Notes under the pieces: generated by a model
What the model saw: only the letters and a program-made list of their open reading frames with translations
Databases searched by the model: none
What the model was told of the DNA's origin: nothing
Translations under genes and position numbers: made by a program
From: Pseudomonadota bacterium
GTDB taxonomy: Bacteria > Pseudomonadota > Alphaproteobacteria > Caulobacterales > Caulobacteraceae
Direction: 5' to 3'
Length of the DNA stretch: 18,754 nt
Assembly (NCBI GenBank): GCA_023433655.1
Contig: JAEYUE010000221.1
Coordinates: forward strand, 1 to 18,754
Part shown: positions 6,713 through 13,978 of the stretch, in pieces
Layout of the letters: every line of letters starts with the position of its first letter
Position numbering within the stretch: position 1 is the first letter of the stretch

Positions 6713-8355
6713 CCGCTCACCTGACCTTCCATGGCGCCGCCGAGTGCGTAACCGGCTCCTGCCTGCTGCTGGAGGCGGCGGGTCGGCGAGTTCTGATCGA
6801 CTGCGGCATGTTCCAGGGCCCTAAGACGCTGAAAGCCCTGAACTACGAACCCTTCCCGTTTCCGGTCGCATCCATCGACGCGGTCCTGCTGACCCACGCG
6901 CACATCGATCACTCCGGCCTGCTGCCGAAGCTGGTGAGGGCCGGTTTCCGGGGTCCGATCTTCGCGACCCGGGCCACGAGGGACCTGTGCGAGGTCATGC
7001 TCGCCGACGCCGCCGGCATCCAGGAAAGCGAGGTGCGGCGACTGAACCATCGCAATGCGCAGCGCGGCCTGCGGTCTGTCGAACCGATCTATACAGGTGA
7101 GGACGTGGATCCGACCCTGCGCCTGTTCGAGCGGGTCAAGTTCGAGGTTCCGGTCGAGGTCGCCAAGGGGATTCAGGCCACCTGGTGGTCGGCTGGTCAC
7201 CTGCTCGGGGCCGCCTCGATCGAGGTGCGGATCGGAACGGAGGCCGAGGGCCTGTCGCTGCTGTTCTCGGGCGATGTCGGGTCGGGACGGCAGCCGTTCC
7301 TGCCGCAACCCGAAGGACCGTCAGGGGTCGATCACGTCATCCTCGAGACCACCTACGGCGACCGCGAACGGATCGACCTGGAGCTGGCCGCGCGACGCCG
7401 GGCCCTGGCCGCGGAGATGCGCGAGGCGCGCGCCGCGGGCGGGCCCATGCTGCTGCCGACCTTCGCGGTGGGCCGCGCCCAGGAGCTGATCCTGGATTTG
7501 CTGGCGGTGATGGACGAGGAGCCCGAGCTCGCTTGCGAGATTTTCCTCGACTCGCCCCTGGCCATCGAGGCGACGGATGTCTTTCTGAGGCGCGGCTGGA
7601 ACCCGGGCGCCGGCGAGAACCCGTTCGAGCCGCTGCGTCACGCCACGCGGCTGCATCATCTGATGCGGCCCCAGGAGAGCGATCGACTGGAGCGTCTGAC
7701 CGGCTGGCACATCATCCTGGCCGGAAGCGGGATGTGCGAGGCGGGCCGCATCCGTCGGCACCTCAAACGCCTGTTGTGGCGCAAGGAGGCGACGGTGCTG
7801 ATCACCGGCTTCCAGGCCGCGGGCACTCTGGGGCGGTTTCTGGTGGAGGGCCGCTCCGCCGTGCGCATCCAGGGCGAGGAGATCAGGGTAGGGGCCCGGA
7901 TCCGTAACCTGGACTGCTACTCAGGACACGCTGACGCCACCGATCTGGCCGACTGGCTCGCCGCCCGGGCTCCGGTCGGCGGCTCCGTGCTGCTGAACCA
8001 CGGCGAGCCCGGCGCGACGGCCGCCTTTGCGGAACGCCTGGGGCAGGGGGGATTCCGCCCCGTGGTCGCCCGGCTTGACCGGACCTACGCCCTCACCCGT
8101 ACGAGCGCGCAGCCGCTGGAGCGGGGAGAAGCCCGGCTGGAGCCGGGTCAGGCCACCCGCCTCGACTGGCACAATGACCGCTCGGCGTTTCTGGTGGCCC
8201 TCAATGAACGGCTGCAGGCCCTGCCCGGCGACGCGGACCGGAGCCGGCTGCTGGCGATCCTGCACGGCGCGCTGGAGGCCGGAAGCGGCGGTCCCGCCGG
8301 CCAGGCTTCGGACCCAGCGGCCGTCGAGGCCGGCGTCTCAGCGGAGCCTCACTGA
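6709..8355 (+). CDS. MBL-fold beta-CASP nuclease (RNA-specificity-domain family)
   Basis: A 548-residue protein whose ATG overlaps the exporter stop by four bases (ATGA). The metallo-beta-lactamase zinc motif HAHIDH is at residues 63-68, a further metal-ligand histidine is H164 (GHLLGA) and the metal-bridging aspartate is D189 (SGDVG). The beta-CASP region follows with LPTFAVGRAQE, GSGMCEAGR and SGHAD (H407), all typical of the CPSF-73/Ysh1/RNase J-like branch. About 90 residues after the core (from ~460) look like a lineage-specific tail ending in Ala/Gly/Pro-rich sequence. All catalytic residues are present, so it should be an active cytoplasmic Zn-dependent RNA endo/exonuclease. The target is unknown. 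Its 3' end overlaps the convergent histidine-kinase gene by 7 bases. Co-transcription with USPs suggests a role in RNA turnover during oxygen limitation. Confidence 0.88.
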   Translation: MTAHLTFHGAAECVTGSCLLLEAAGRRVLIDCGMFQGPKTLKALNYEPFPFPVASIDAVLLTHAHIDHSGLLPKLVRAGFRGPIFATRATRDLCEVMLADAAGIQESEVRRLNHRNAQRGLRSVEPIYTGEDVDPTLRLFERVKFEVPVEVAKGIQATWWSAGHLLGAASIEVRIGTEAEGLSLLFSGDVGSGRQPFLPQPEGPSGVDHVILETTYGDRERIDLELAARRRALAAEMREARAAGGPMLLPTFAVGRAQELILDLLAVMDEEPELACEIFLDSPLAIEATDVFLRRGWNPGAGENPFEPLRHATRLHHLMRPQESDRLERLTGWHIILAGSGMCEAGRIRRHLKRLLWRKEATVLITGFQAAGTLGRFLVEGRSAVRIQGEEIRVGARIRNLDCYSGHADATDLADWLAARAPVGGSVLLNHGEPGATAAFAERLGQGGFRPVVARLDRTYALTRTSAQPLERGEARLEPGQATRLDWHNDRSAFLVALNERLQALPGDADRSRLLAILHGALEAGSGGPAGQASDPAAVEAGVSAEPH

Positions 8356-8984
8356 CACTCCGCACCGCTCCACACGCCGGGGCAGACGAGCTCCAGCCGG
8401 GTCCCGTCGGCGCCGACGGCGCGAGCCATCCGGGCGTGGAGCTGGTTTATGAGGCGGGCGATGAGGTTGAGGCCGAATCCCGGTGTCCAGGCCCCGAGAG
8501 CCTCGCCGACGCCGGTGTCCGCGACGACCAGCCGCGCTCCTTCGGCGCAGGGCTCGAGGGTGACCTCGACCGCGCCTGCGCGGCCGGCGAGGCCGTGTTC
8601 GAGGGCGTTTCCGACCCATTCCGCGGTGATCATCGCCAGCGCCGAGGCGGTCTTGGGGCGTGCGCACACAGGTTGAAGGTCGACGCGGATGTCGACCGCG
8701 CGATCGCCAGCATCGAGCGCCGCGACATCGTGGACGACATCGGCGAGCAGGTCGTCAAGGCGCACCCGGTCGCCCCCGCTCTCCTGGAGCCGCTGGTGAA
8801 GCCGCATGATGATGCGGACACGTCGACCCGCCTCGCTAAGCACCGAGGCCGCCTCGGGCGGCGCGCTGCGGCTTTCCATGGTCAGGAGGCTGACAACGGA
8901 CTGCAGGCTGTTCCCGATCTGATGATGCGCCGCCCGAACCGCGTCGGGCGCGGGGTTGCGCGACGGGACTGAACTGGCTGGCAT
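8349..8984 (-). CDS. sensorless HisKA_2/HWE-like histidine kinase
   Basis: A 211-residue protein. The ATG at 8984 is chosen because GGGGAGAG lies just upstream; an ATG at 8999 is the alternative, and the longer frame back to 9053 would begin inside a FixK box. The phospho-acceptor region reads AAHHQIGNSLQSVVSLL (likely His21), matching the HisKA_2 'HH-R-V-K-N-N-L-Q' pattern. The ATP-binding domain follows: EWVGNALEHG (N box), VADTGVGE (G1) and GFGLNLIARL (G2). There is no transmembrane, PAS or GAF input domain and no adjacent response regulator, so it may act as a phosphotransfer or accessory kinase in the cytoplasm, take its signal from a partner, or have lost signalling. The FixK box at 9040-9053 is 62.5 bases from this start. 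Confidence 0.8.
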   Translation of the reverse strand: MPASSVPSRNPAPDAVRAAHHQIGNSLQSVVSLLTMESRSAPPEAASVLSEAGRRVRIIMRLHQRLQESGGDRVRLDDLLADVVHDVAALDAGDRAVDIRVDLQPVCARPKTASALAMITAEWVGNALEHGLAGRAGAVEVTLEPCAEGARLVVADTGVGEALGAWTPGFGLNLIARLINQLHARMARAVGADGTRLELVCPGVWSGAECQ

Positions 8985-9039
8985 TCGAGCTCTCCCCATC
9001 GATTGCAGAGAGGTTAACGCCTGGAGAACCGCGTCCACA

Positions 9040-9053
9040 TTGAGCGAGATCAA
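9040..9053. promoter_or_regulatory. FixK/FNR box between histidine kinase and oxidoreductase genes
   Basis: TTGAGCGAGATCAA matches TTGAT-N4-ATCAA with one mismatch (TTGAG). The centre is 62.5 bases from the kinase ATG (8984, minus) but only 40.5 bases from the oxidoreductase ATG (9087, plus). A class II position would leave almost no leader on the plus side, so the minus-strand kinase is the more likely target. Confidence 0.75.
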
Positions 9054-9086
9054 GGCCGGGCGGAAGGAGGCGGAGACAATCCCTGC

Positions 9087-9725
9087 ATGGAAAGCCCCGC
9101 TCTACGCCTCGCTGTGATCGTCGCCCATCCGCGGCGCCGGAGCTTCACCGTCGCCATGGCCGAGGCCTTCGCGGCCGCGGCGCGGGAGGCCGGGGCCGAG
9201 GTGGCGTTGCATGATCTTTACCGCCTTCGCTTCGATCCCCGCCTGCGGGCGGACGAGATGCCCGACCATCTGGGCGCCAGGGTTCGGCCGGACGTGGCGC
9301 GGGAGCGCGAAGCCATCGCCGGGTCCGACATCTTCGCCTTCTTCTATCCGCTATGGTTCAACGCCACGCCGGCGATGATGAAGGGCTATGTCGACCGCGT
9401 CTTCGGCATGGAGTTCGGCTACGCCGCCCGGCGCGGGGGCAACGAACCCCTGCTGGCGGGCCGCAAGATGGTGACCTTCACCTCTTCGGGCGCGCCCCAG
9501 GACTGGGTGGAACGGTCGGGGGCCTGGGCCGCGATGCAGACGCATTTCGACGAGCATTTCGCGGCGGTCACCGGGATGGAGATCATCGGCCACCACAATG
9601 TGGGCGGCGTCGGCGGGGGCATGCGGCGCGACGTGGTCGAACGCCACCGGCGGGAAGTCGCCGACCGCGCCCGCCGCATCGTCGGTCTCTACCGGCGCGA
9701 GGCCTCGTCTCAGCGGGCCGTGTAG
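9087..9725 (+). CDS. NAD(P)H-dependent oxidoreductase, flavodoxin_2 fold (second copy)
   Basis: A 212-residue protein starting with RLAVIVAHPRRRSFTVAMAE, the flavin-phosphate-binding first strand and loop of flavodoxin_2 quinone reductases. The middle signature is FAFFYPLWFNATPAMMKGYVDRVF, followed by EFGYAARRGGNEPLLAGRKMVTFTSSGAP, the usual NQO/KefF-like block. Probably a cytoplasmic FMN/FAD enzyme doing two-electron reduction of quinones or electrophiles. It is more canonical than the copy at 2391-2972 and only distantly similar, so the two are not a recent duplication. The ATG at 9087 has GGAG 11 bases upstream and a stronger GGAAGGAGG 16 bases upstream. Its last 16 bases overlap the convergent dehydrogenase gene. 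Regulation by the box at 9040-9053 is possible but the geometry is poor. Confidence 0.85.
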   Translation: MESPALRLAVIVAHPRRRSFTVAMAEAFAAAAREAGAEVALHDLYRLRFDPRLRADEMPDHLGARVRPDVAREREAIAGSDIFAFFYPLWFNATPAMMKGYVDRVFGMEFGYAARRGGNEPLLAGRKMVTFTSSGAPQDWVERSGAWAAMQTHFDEHFAAVTGMEIIGHHNVGGVGGGMRRDVVERHRREVADRARRIVGLYRREASSQRAV

Positions 9726-10477
9726 CCGCCGTCGATGACCAGTTCGGAGCCGGTGACGAATTTCGCCTCGTCGGAGGCGAGGTAGACCGCGCCCCAGGCG
9801 ATGTCGTCGGGCTCGCCGATGTGGCCGAGCGGGTGGAGCGCGTCGACCGCCTGTCGTCCCGCGTCGACGTCGCCCTGGCCGGCGAGGTGGGCCTCGACCA
9901 TGGGCGTCCAGATGAAGCCGGGATGGATCGAATTCACGCGGATGCGGTCGGCCGCGTAGAGCATGGCGTCGGTCTTGCTCATCAGCCGCACCGCGCCCTT
10001 GGAGGCGTGGTAGGGCGGGGCGTCGGGCGCCCCGACCAGGCCGTAGATCGACGACAGGTTGATGATGGAGCCCCCGCCCGCCTGCCTGAGGTAGGGGATC
10101 GCATGCTTGGTGCAGAAGAAGACGCCCTTGACGTTGATCGCCTGCACCCAGTCCCATTCCGCCTCGGTGATCTCGTGCGTGGGGCGGCTGGCGCCCGCGA
10201 CGCCGGCGTTGTTGACCAGGATGTCGATCCGGCCGAAGCGACGGGCGACCTCGTTCAGGACCGACTGCACCTCGCTTTCGCTGGAGACGTCGCAGCGCCA
10301 GAAGACGGCGGACAGTCCGCGCTGGTTCAGCTCGGCGACGAACGCCCAGGCCTCGGCGTCCTGCACGTCGAGGACCGCCACGGCGGCGCCTTCCTCGGCC
10401 ATGCGCAGGGCGATGGCCCGGCCAAGGCCCACTGCGGCGCCGGTGACGACGGCGACCTTTCCCGCCAGCCGGTTCAT
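9710..10477 (-). CDS. short-chain dehydrogenase/reductase (classical SDR)
   Basis: A 255-residue classical SDR. The cofactor motif TGAAVGLG is at residues 12-19, NNAG at 89-92, the catalytic serine is S143 (LSSIYG), and the YHASK motif gives Y156 and K160. The C-terminus ends GSELVIDGGYTAR, as is usual. D37 at the end of the second strand suggests preference for NAD(H) over NADP(H). The cytoplasmic substrate is probably an alcohol, sugar or beta-hydroxyacyl compound and cannot be specified. The ATG at 10477 overlaps the stop codon of a 13-codon upstream ORF (ATGA). The FixK box at 10565-10578 is well placed to drive both. Its 3' end overlaps the convergent oxidoreductase gene by 16 bases. Confidence 0.9.
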   Translation of the reverse strand: MNRLAGKVAVVTGAAVGLGRAIALRMAEEGAAVAVLDVQDAEAWAFVAELNQRGLSAVFWRCDVSSESEVQSVLNEVARRFGRIDILVNNAGVAGASRPTHEITEAEWDWVQAINVKGVFFCTKHAIPYLRQAGGGSIINLSSIYGLVGAPDAPPYHASKGAVRLMSKTDAMLYAADRIRVNSIHPGFIWTPMVEAHLAGQGDVDAGRQAVDALHPLGHIGEPDDIAWGAVYLASDEAKFVTGSELVIDGGYTAR

Positions 10478-10515
10478 CGGGCGGACTCCAGCCGGATTTG
10501 AAAGCGGCGGCTCAT
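10474..10515 (-). CDS. 13-residue leader ORF coupled to the SDR gene
   Basis: A short ORF (MSRRFQIRLESAR, then TGA) begins at an ATG with GGAG about 8 bases upstream (CGGAGACCGCCC before the ATG). Its TGA overlaps the ATG of the SDR gene as ATGA. Its start is 56.5 bases from the centre of the FixK box at 10565-10578, matching the spacing of annotated genes in this window, whereas the SDR start itself is 94.5 bases away. This suggests ribosomes first load at the leader and re-initiate at the SDR. The peptide matches no family I recognise; it may be only a translational-coupling device. Evidence is positional, so confidence is moderate. Confidence 0.4.
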   Translation of the reverse strand: MSRRFQIRLESAR

Positions 10516-10564
10516 GGGCGGTCTCCGTTCGGCCGCATCTGACGCTATATCGCCGCGCGACGCC

Positions 10565-10578
10565 TTGACGGAGATCAA
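10565..10578. promoter_or_regulatory. FixK/FNR box upstream of leader ORF and SDR
   Basis: TTGACGGAGATCAA matches TTGAT-N4-ATCAA with one half-site change (TTGAC on the plus strand). It lies between the fixJ stop (10592) and the SDR leader start (10515, minus). Its position implies control of the downstream minus-strand SDR unit, giving it its own promoter rather than only read-through from fixJ. Confidence 0.82.
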
Positions 10579-10591
10579 TCAGAGGCGGGGG

Positions 10592-11194
10592 TCAGAGGCC
10601 TGCGGCCAAGGCGATCCGCATCAATTCGGCGATGTTCCGGGCGCCGGTCTTGGCCATGAGGTTGGCGCGGTAGATTTCCACGGTTCGCGGGCTGATCTCC
10701 AGATCGTAGGCGATCTGCTTGTTCAGCTTGCCCTGGACCACGCCGCTCAGAACGTCGCGTTCGCGCGGCGACAGTTCGGAGAGGCGGTCCCGCGCTTCGG
10801 AACGACGGGCGTCCTCCTCCGCCCCTGCACCCGACGCGGCCGCCAGGGCCTGGCGGATCGAGGAAATCAGATGCGCGTCGTCGAAGGGCTTCTCGAGGAA
10901 GTCGACGACGCCCGCCTTCATCGCCTCCACGGCAAGAGGGACGTCTCCGTGCCCGGTCATGACGATCACCGGCAGGCCCACGCCGCGCCGGTCGAGTTCG
11001 CGCACCAACTCCAGACCCGTCATGCCCGGCATGCGGATGTCGGTGAGGATGCACCCGTCGGGGACGGGCAGGGCGTCGAGGAAGGCGTCGGCGGACGGAT
11101 AAAAGGTGGCGTCGATACCGTTCACGTCCAGAAGGAAGGCGAGGGCGTCGCGCAGTCCGTCGTCATCGTCGATGACATGCACCCGTTCACTCAC
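10592..11194 (-). CDS. fixJ: FixJ-family response regulator
   Basis: A 200-residue two-domain regulator. The receiver domain has the acidic pocket D9-D12, the phospho-acceptor D52 (LTDIRMPG), T80 (MTGHGD) and K102 (LEKPF). A LuxR/FixJ-type helix-turn-helix follows from about residue 140: LSPRERDVLSGVVQGKLNKQIA, then DLEISPRTVEIYRANLMAK. The GTG start at 11194 overlaps the 3' end of fixL by 8 bases, so the pair is translationally coupled. In rhizobia and Caulobacter, FixJ is phosphorylated by heme-containing FixL when oxygen falls and then activates fixK. The adjacent fixK and fixL make that assignment strong. No fixT-like antikinase gene was found in the window. Confidence 0.93.
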   Translation of the reverse strand: MSERVHVIDDDDGLRDALAFLLDVNGIDATFYPSADAFLDALPVPDGCILTDIRMPGMTGLELVRELDRRGVGLPVIVMTGHGDVPLAVEAMKAGVVDFLEKPFDDAHLISSIRQALAAASGAGAEEDARRSEARDRLSELSPRERDVLSGVVQGKLNKQIAYDLEISPRTVEIYRANLMAKTGARNIAELMRIALAAGL

Positions 11195-12701
11195 GGTCAG
11201 CCTCCTCGGCCCGCGGCAGGGTGAACGAGAATACCGCGCCCCCGCCCGGGTTGTCTTCGGCCCAGATCCGGCCTCCGTGGGCCTCGATGATGGTGCGGCA
11301 GATGGAGAGGCCGACCCCCATGCCGGTGGCCTTGGTGGTGACGAACGGCGTGAAGAGCCGCTCGCGCACTTCGCGGGACAGGCCGGGACCGCTGTCGGCG
11401 ATGCTCACCCGGACGCCGCAGGACCTGTCAGGCTGGACCCGGATTTCGAGTCGGCGGCGGGGCGAGTCGGTCATGGCGTCGACGGCGTTGCGGATGAGGT
11501 TGAGCGCAACCTGCTGAATCTGGATCTTGTCCACGATGACGCAGCCGACATTGCGGGCGAGGTCCAGCTCGACCCGGACGTCCTGCTCCTTGACCCCCAC
11601 CAGCGCCAGGGCGCTGGCCTCCTCCATGATCGTGGCGGGATCCTCGAGCGTGTGTTCGGTTTCTCCCTTGGCCACGAATTCCCGCAGCCGCTTGATGATG
11701 TCGCCGGCGCGGAGCGCCTGGTCGCCGGCCCGGTCGAGCGCCCCGCGCAGCCGATCCAGGTCCGGCTCGGGCTCATCGAGCAAGGTCGCCGATCCCTTCA
11801 CGTAGCTGGCGATGGCGGAAAGGGGCTGGTTCAACTCGTGCGCAAGGGAGGAAGCCATTTCGCCCATGGCCGTCAGGCGCGAGACGTGGACCAGTTCAGA
11901 CTGCAGTTCCTGCATGCGCCGCTCCTGGGCGCGTCGCTCCGTCAGGTCCCGCACGAAGCCGGTGAAAAACCGGGACCCATCCAGGCGGGCCTCCCCCACA
12001 GCCAGTTCCATTGGAAAGGTGGACCCGTCCTTGCGCTGGCCGACCACGATGCGGCCGAGGCCTATGATTCGACGCTCGCCGGTCTCCAGATAGCGGGCGA
12101 GATAGGCGTCATGATGGGACCGGTACGGTTCAGGCATCAACACGTTGACGTTGCGGCCGATCGCCTCGTCCGGGCTCCAGCCGAACAGCCGCACCGCCGC
12201 TGCGCTGAAGGACTGCATCATCCCCCTGGCGTCGATGACGATCATCGCCTCGGGCACCGTCTCGAGGATGGACTGAAGGTGGGCCTGGCGGCTGGAGGCC
12301 TCCTGGCTGCGGCGCAGCAGACGTTCGCCGCTCACCGCGACGATCGGGCCGAGGATGGCGAAGCCGGTGGCGTCGATCAGGTTGGCCGGATTGCTCCAGA
12401 GGGCGTCGCCCAGCACCATGATGCTGGACAGCAGGCAGAGCACGGTCGCCGCCAACCCCGGGCCCCGGCCGCCGATCGCCGCGGCCACCAGGACCACCGG
12501 TACATAGAGGGTGAAGAAGGTCCGGTCGCCGAATGCGGGGCTGAGCGTGAGGCGGATCCCGAGAGCGATGAGCGCGCCGAGTATCGCGGCCAAATAGCCG
12601 TAGCGACGGGGAATCTCGCGGCTGAGGACGGGTCGAATCTGCAACCGGCGTCTCGCAAGGAGCCGGCCGGGGGACGGTCGGCATGCCACCCTAGCATGCA
12701 A
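11187..12701 (-). CDS. fixL: FixL, membrane heme-PAS oxygen-sensing histidine kinase
   Basis: A protein of up to 504 residues. The N-terminus has about four membrane segments (roughly residues 34-125). A PAS domain follows (about 140-255) with RSHHDAYLARY and IIGLGRIVVG; by comparison with Bradyrhizobium FixL, H197 is the proximal heme ligand and R217 the distal O2-sensing arginine. The kinase core has the phospho-histidine H288 (SSLAHELNQPLSA), an N box at NLIRNAVDAM (N405), DSGPG (436-440) and GMGVGL (460-465). In this family O2 bound to heme inhibits the kinase, and deoxy-FixL phosphorylates FixJ. The start is uncertain: TTG at 12701 gives the longest form, but it lacks a good ribosome-binding site, and GTG at 12689 or TTG at 12644 are alternatives. 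It follows fixK after 18 bases. Confidence 0.93.
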   Translation of the reverse strand: MHARVACRPSPGRLLARRRLQIRPVLSREIPRRYGYLAAILGALIALGIRLTLSPAFGDRTFFTLYVPVVLVAAAIGGRGPGLAATVLCLLSSIMVLGDALWSNPANLIDATGFAILGPIVAVSGERLLRRSQEASSRQAHLQSILETVPEAMIVIDARGMMQSFSAAAVRLFGWSPDEAIGRNVNVLMPEPYRSHHDAYLARYLETGERRIIGLGRIVVGQRKDGSTFPMELAVGEARLDGSRFFTGFVRDLTERRAQERRMQELQSELVHVSRLTAMGEMASSLAHELNQPLSAIASYVKGSATLLDEPEPDLDRLRGALDRAGDQALRAGDIIKRLREFVAKGETEHTLEDPATIMEEASALALVGVKEQDVRVELDLARNVGCVIVDKIQIQQVALNLIRNAVDAMTDSPRRRLEIRVQPDRSCGVRVSIADSGPGLSREVRERLFTPFVTTKATGMGVGLSICRTIIEAHGGRIWAEDNPGGGAVFSFTLPRAEEADRE

Positions 12702-12719
12702 TCCGTTTTGGCGGCGAGA

Positions 12720-13364
12720 TCAGGCCGCGCACATGTCGGACAGGGCTACGGGCCGGCGAATGCGATAGCGGCGGGCGCCTTCGAACTCGACGAAGCCATC
12801 CGCCTGCAACCGGCCCAGCATGCGCGAAATCGTTTCGATGGTCAGACCCAGATAGTCGGCCATGTCCTGACGGCTCATCGGCAGGGACACAAGCTCCCCG
12901 CGGAAACGCTCGGCGATGTCGAGCAGGAAGTGCGCGACCTTCTCGCAGGCGGTCGCCCGGCCGAGCAGCAGCATGTGCGACTGGGCGCGATGGAGTTCGG
13001 CCGCCGTCGCCCGCCAGATCATCCGCTCGTGGCGTCTGGTGTCGTAGGCGGCCGAACCGGACCGGCGGATGGCCAGCACCTCGCACGGCCCCAGCGCCTC
13101 CGCGGAGAAGCGGTGGACGGCGCCGATCTCGACGCCGATGACGTCGCCGGCATAGTAGAAGTCGCCGATCTGCCGCCGTCCGTCGGCGAGCAGGTGGCTG
13201 GTCCGCACGGCGCCGCGGACGAGCCGGTAGATCATGTCTGCGTCCTCGTCCTGGGCGTAGATCTCCTCCCCCGGACGGAAGGTGAGCCGGGCGGCGCCCG
13301 CCCATTCGTCCTCATGCCGCGTGGCCGGTGCTTCGGCGCCTTTCGTTTGCAGCGCGATGGTCAT
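12720..13364 (-). CDS. fixK: FixK, Crp/Fnr-family transcription activator
   Basis: A 214-residue Crp/Fnr-type regulator. The ATG at 13364 is chosen over a TTG at 13391 because GAGGAGG lies 6 bases upstream. A cyclic-nucleotide-binding-like beta barrel fills the first ~120 residues, followed by a dimerisation helix and a winged helix-turn-helix from about residue 163 (MSRQDMADYLGLTIETISR). The recognition helix has E177, S180 and R181, the E-x-x-S-R pattern that in FNR reads TTGAT. There is no N-terminal cysteine cluster, so it is not an Fe-S oxygen sensor like FNR; this fits FixK, which is controlled transcriptionally by FixJ. It is the obvious reader of the TTGAT-N4-ATCAA boxes in this window. 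First gene of fixK-fixL-fixJ. Confidence 0.92.
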   Translation of the reverse strand: MTIALQTKGAEAPATRHEDEWAGAARLTFRPGEEIYAQDEDADMIYRLVRGAVRTSHLLADGRRQIGDFYYAGDVIGVEIGAVHRFSAEALGPCEVLAIRRSGSAAYDTRRHERMIWRATAAELHRAQSHMLLLGRATACEKVAHFLLDIAERFRGELVSLPMSRQDMADYLGLTIETISRMLGRLQADGFVEFEGARRYRIRRPVALSDMCAA

Positions 13365-13462
13365 GTCAGCCTCCTCGTCCTGTTCGGACAAGGGATACGG
13401 CGGGCCGGTGAACCCGGTTATTCGGGAGTGGTGCGTAAGGGGGCGCCCCTAAGGGTCGATAC
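13365..13462 (-). promoter_or_regulatory. fixK upstream region; possible FixJ-controlled promoter
   Basis: The 98 bases between the Nudix stop and the fixK start contain no TTGAT-type box. They hold a GC-rich near-palindrome (GGGGCGCCCC at 13440-13449) flanked by TAAGG-like elements (GCGTAAGG at 13433-13440 and CTAAGG at 13449-13454) and an imperfect inverted repeat CCCG-N6-CGGG at 13413-13426. A FixJ site is expected here from the family logic, and GTAAG is reminiscent of the rhizobial FixJ element, but I cannot assign it firmly. Confidence 0.3.
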
Positions 13463-13978
13463 CTAGGCTCCGGGCGCGGAACCCCCAGGCCTGTCGCGGA
13501 GGCGGTCGAAGGCCTCGCGCAGGATGGGCCGTTGCCCGCGATGGATCTTCGCAAGGGCGTCAGCCTCCGCGAAATAGCCGATAGCGTCGACTTCCGGCGC
13601 CGCGATGGTGCGGCCCGTTCCGGGCGGCCAGGCGATGTCGCACGGCAGGCTGTGGAAACCCGAAAGGTCGAGGTCGCCCCCGGACAGCCAGGCGTGGATG
13701 ATCTTGCCGCCGGGCGTGCGCACGGGCGCGAGGGGCAGTTGCTGCGCCGGGGGCTCGAGCCCGGTCTCTTCGCGGAACTCCCGCAGCGCAGCGGCCCTGA
13801 GGTCTTCTCCCGGGTCCGGCACGCCCTTCGGAATCGACCAGGCCGCGGCGTCGCGGCCCCGCCACCAAGGTCCGCCAGGGTGGACGAGCAGGACTTCCGG
13901 GCCGTGCGGGCCGGGCCGATGGACGAGAAGTGCCGCAGAAAGCCTGGCCAATCCTGCCTCCGTCGCCTTCGCCGTCAC
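13463..13978 (-). CDS. Nudix hydrolase
   Basis: A 171-residue protein with a complete Nudix box at residues 52-74: G-x5-E-x7-REF-x-EETGL, preceded by the common AWSIPKG segment (46-52). All Mg-binding glutamates of the box are present, so it should hydrolyse a nucleoside diphosphate linked to another group (for example a damaged NTP, dinucleoside polyphosphate or nucleotide sugar) in the cytoplasm; the substrate is not predictable. The GTG start at 13978 overlaps the HdeD-like gene's TGA by four bases (GTGA), so translation is coupled. It is therefore probably under the FixK box at 14595-14608. fixK follows on the same strand after a 98-base gap. Confidence 0.88.
   Translation of the reverse strand: MTAKATEAGLARLSAALLVHRPGPHGPEVLLVHPGGPWWRGRDAAAWSIPKGVPDPGEDLRAAALREFREETGLEPPAQQLPLAPVRTPGGKIIHAWLSGGDLDLSGFHSLPCDIAWPPGTGRTIAAPEVDAIGYFAEADALAKIHRGQRPILREAFDRLRDRPGGSAPGA

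Noticed and set aside
8985..9053. Longer N-terminus for the histidine kinase starting at TTG 9053
   Set aside because: That TTG is the end of the FixK palindrome itself, so the transcript would not include it; ATG at 8984 has a strong ribosome-binding site.
13413..13426. CCCG-N6-CGGG inverted repeat upstream of fixK as a terminator for the Nudix gene
   Set aside because: The stem is only four base pairs and no T tract follows on the minus strand.
11106..13466. Very long open frame on the plus strand opposite fixK-fixL (786 codons)
   Set aside because: It is antisense to clearly recognisable FixL and FixK domains; its translation is low-complexity Gly/Arg/Asp/His-rich, typical of GC-rich shadow frames, with no family motif.
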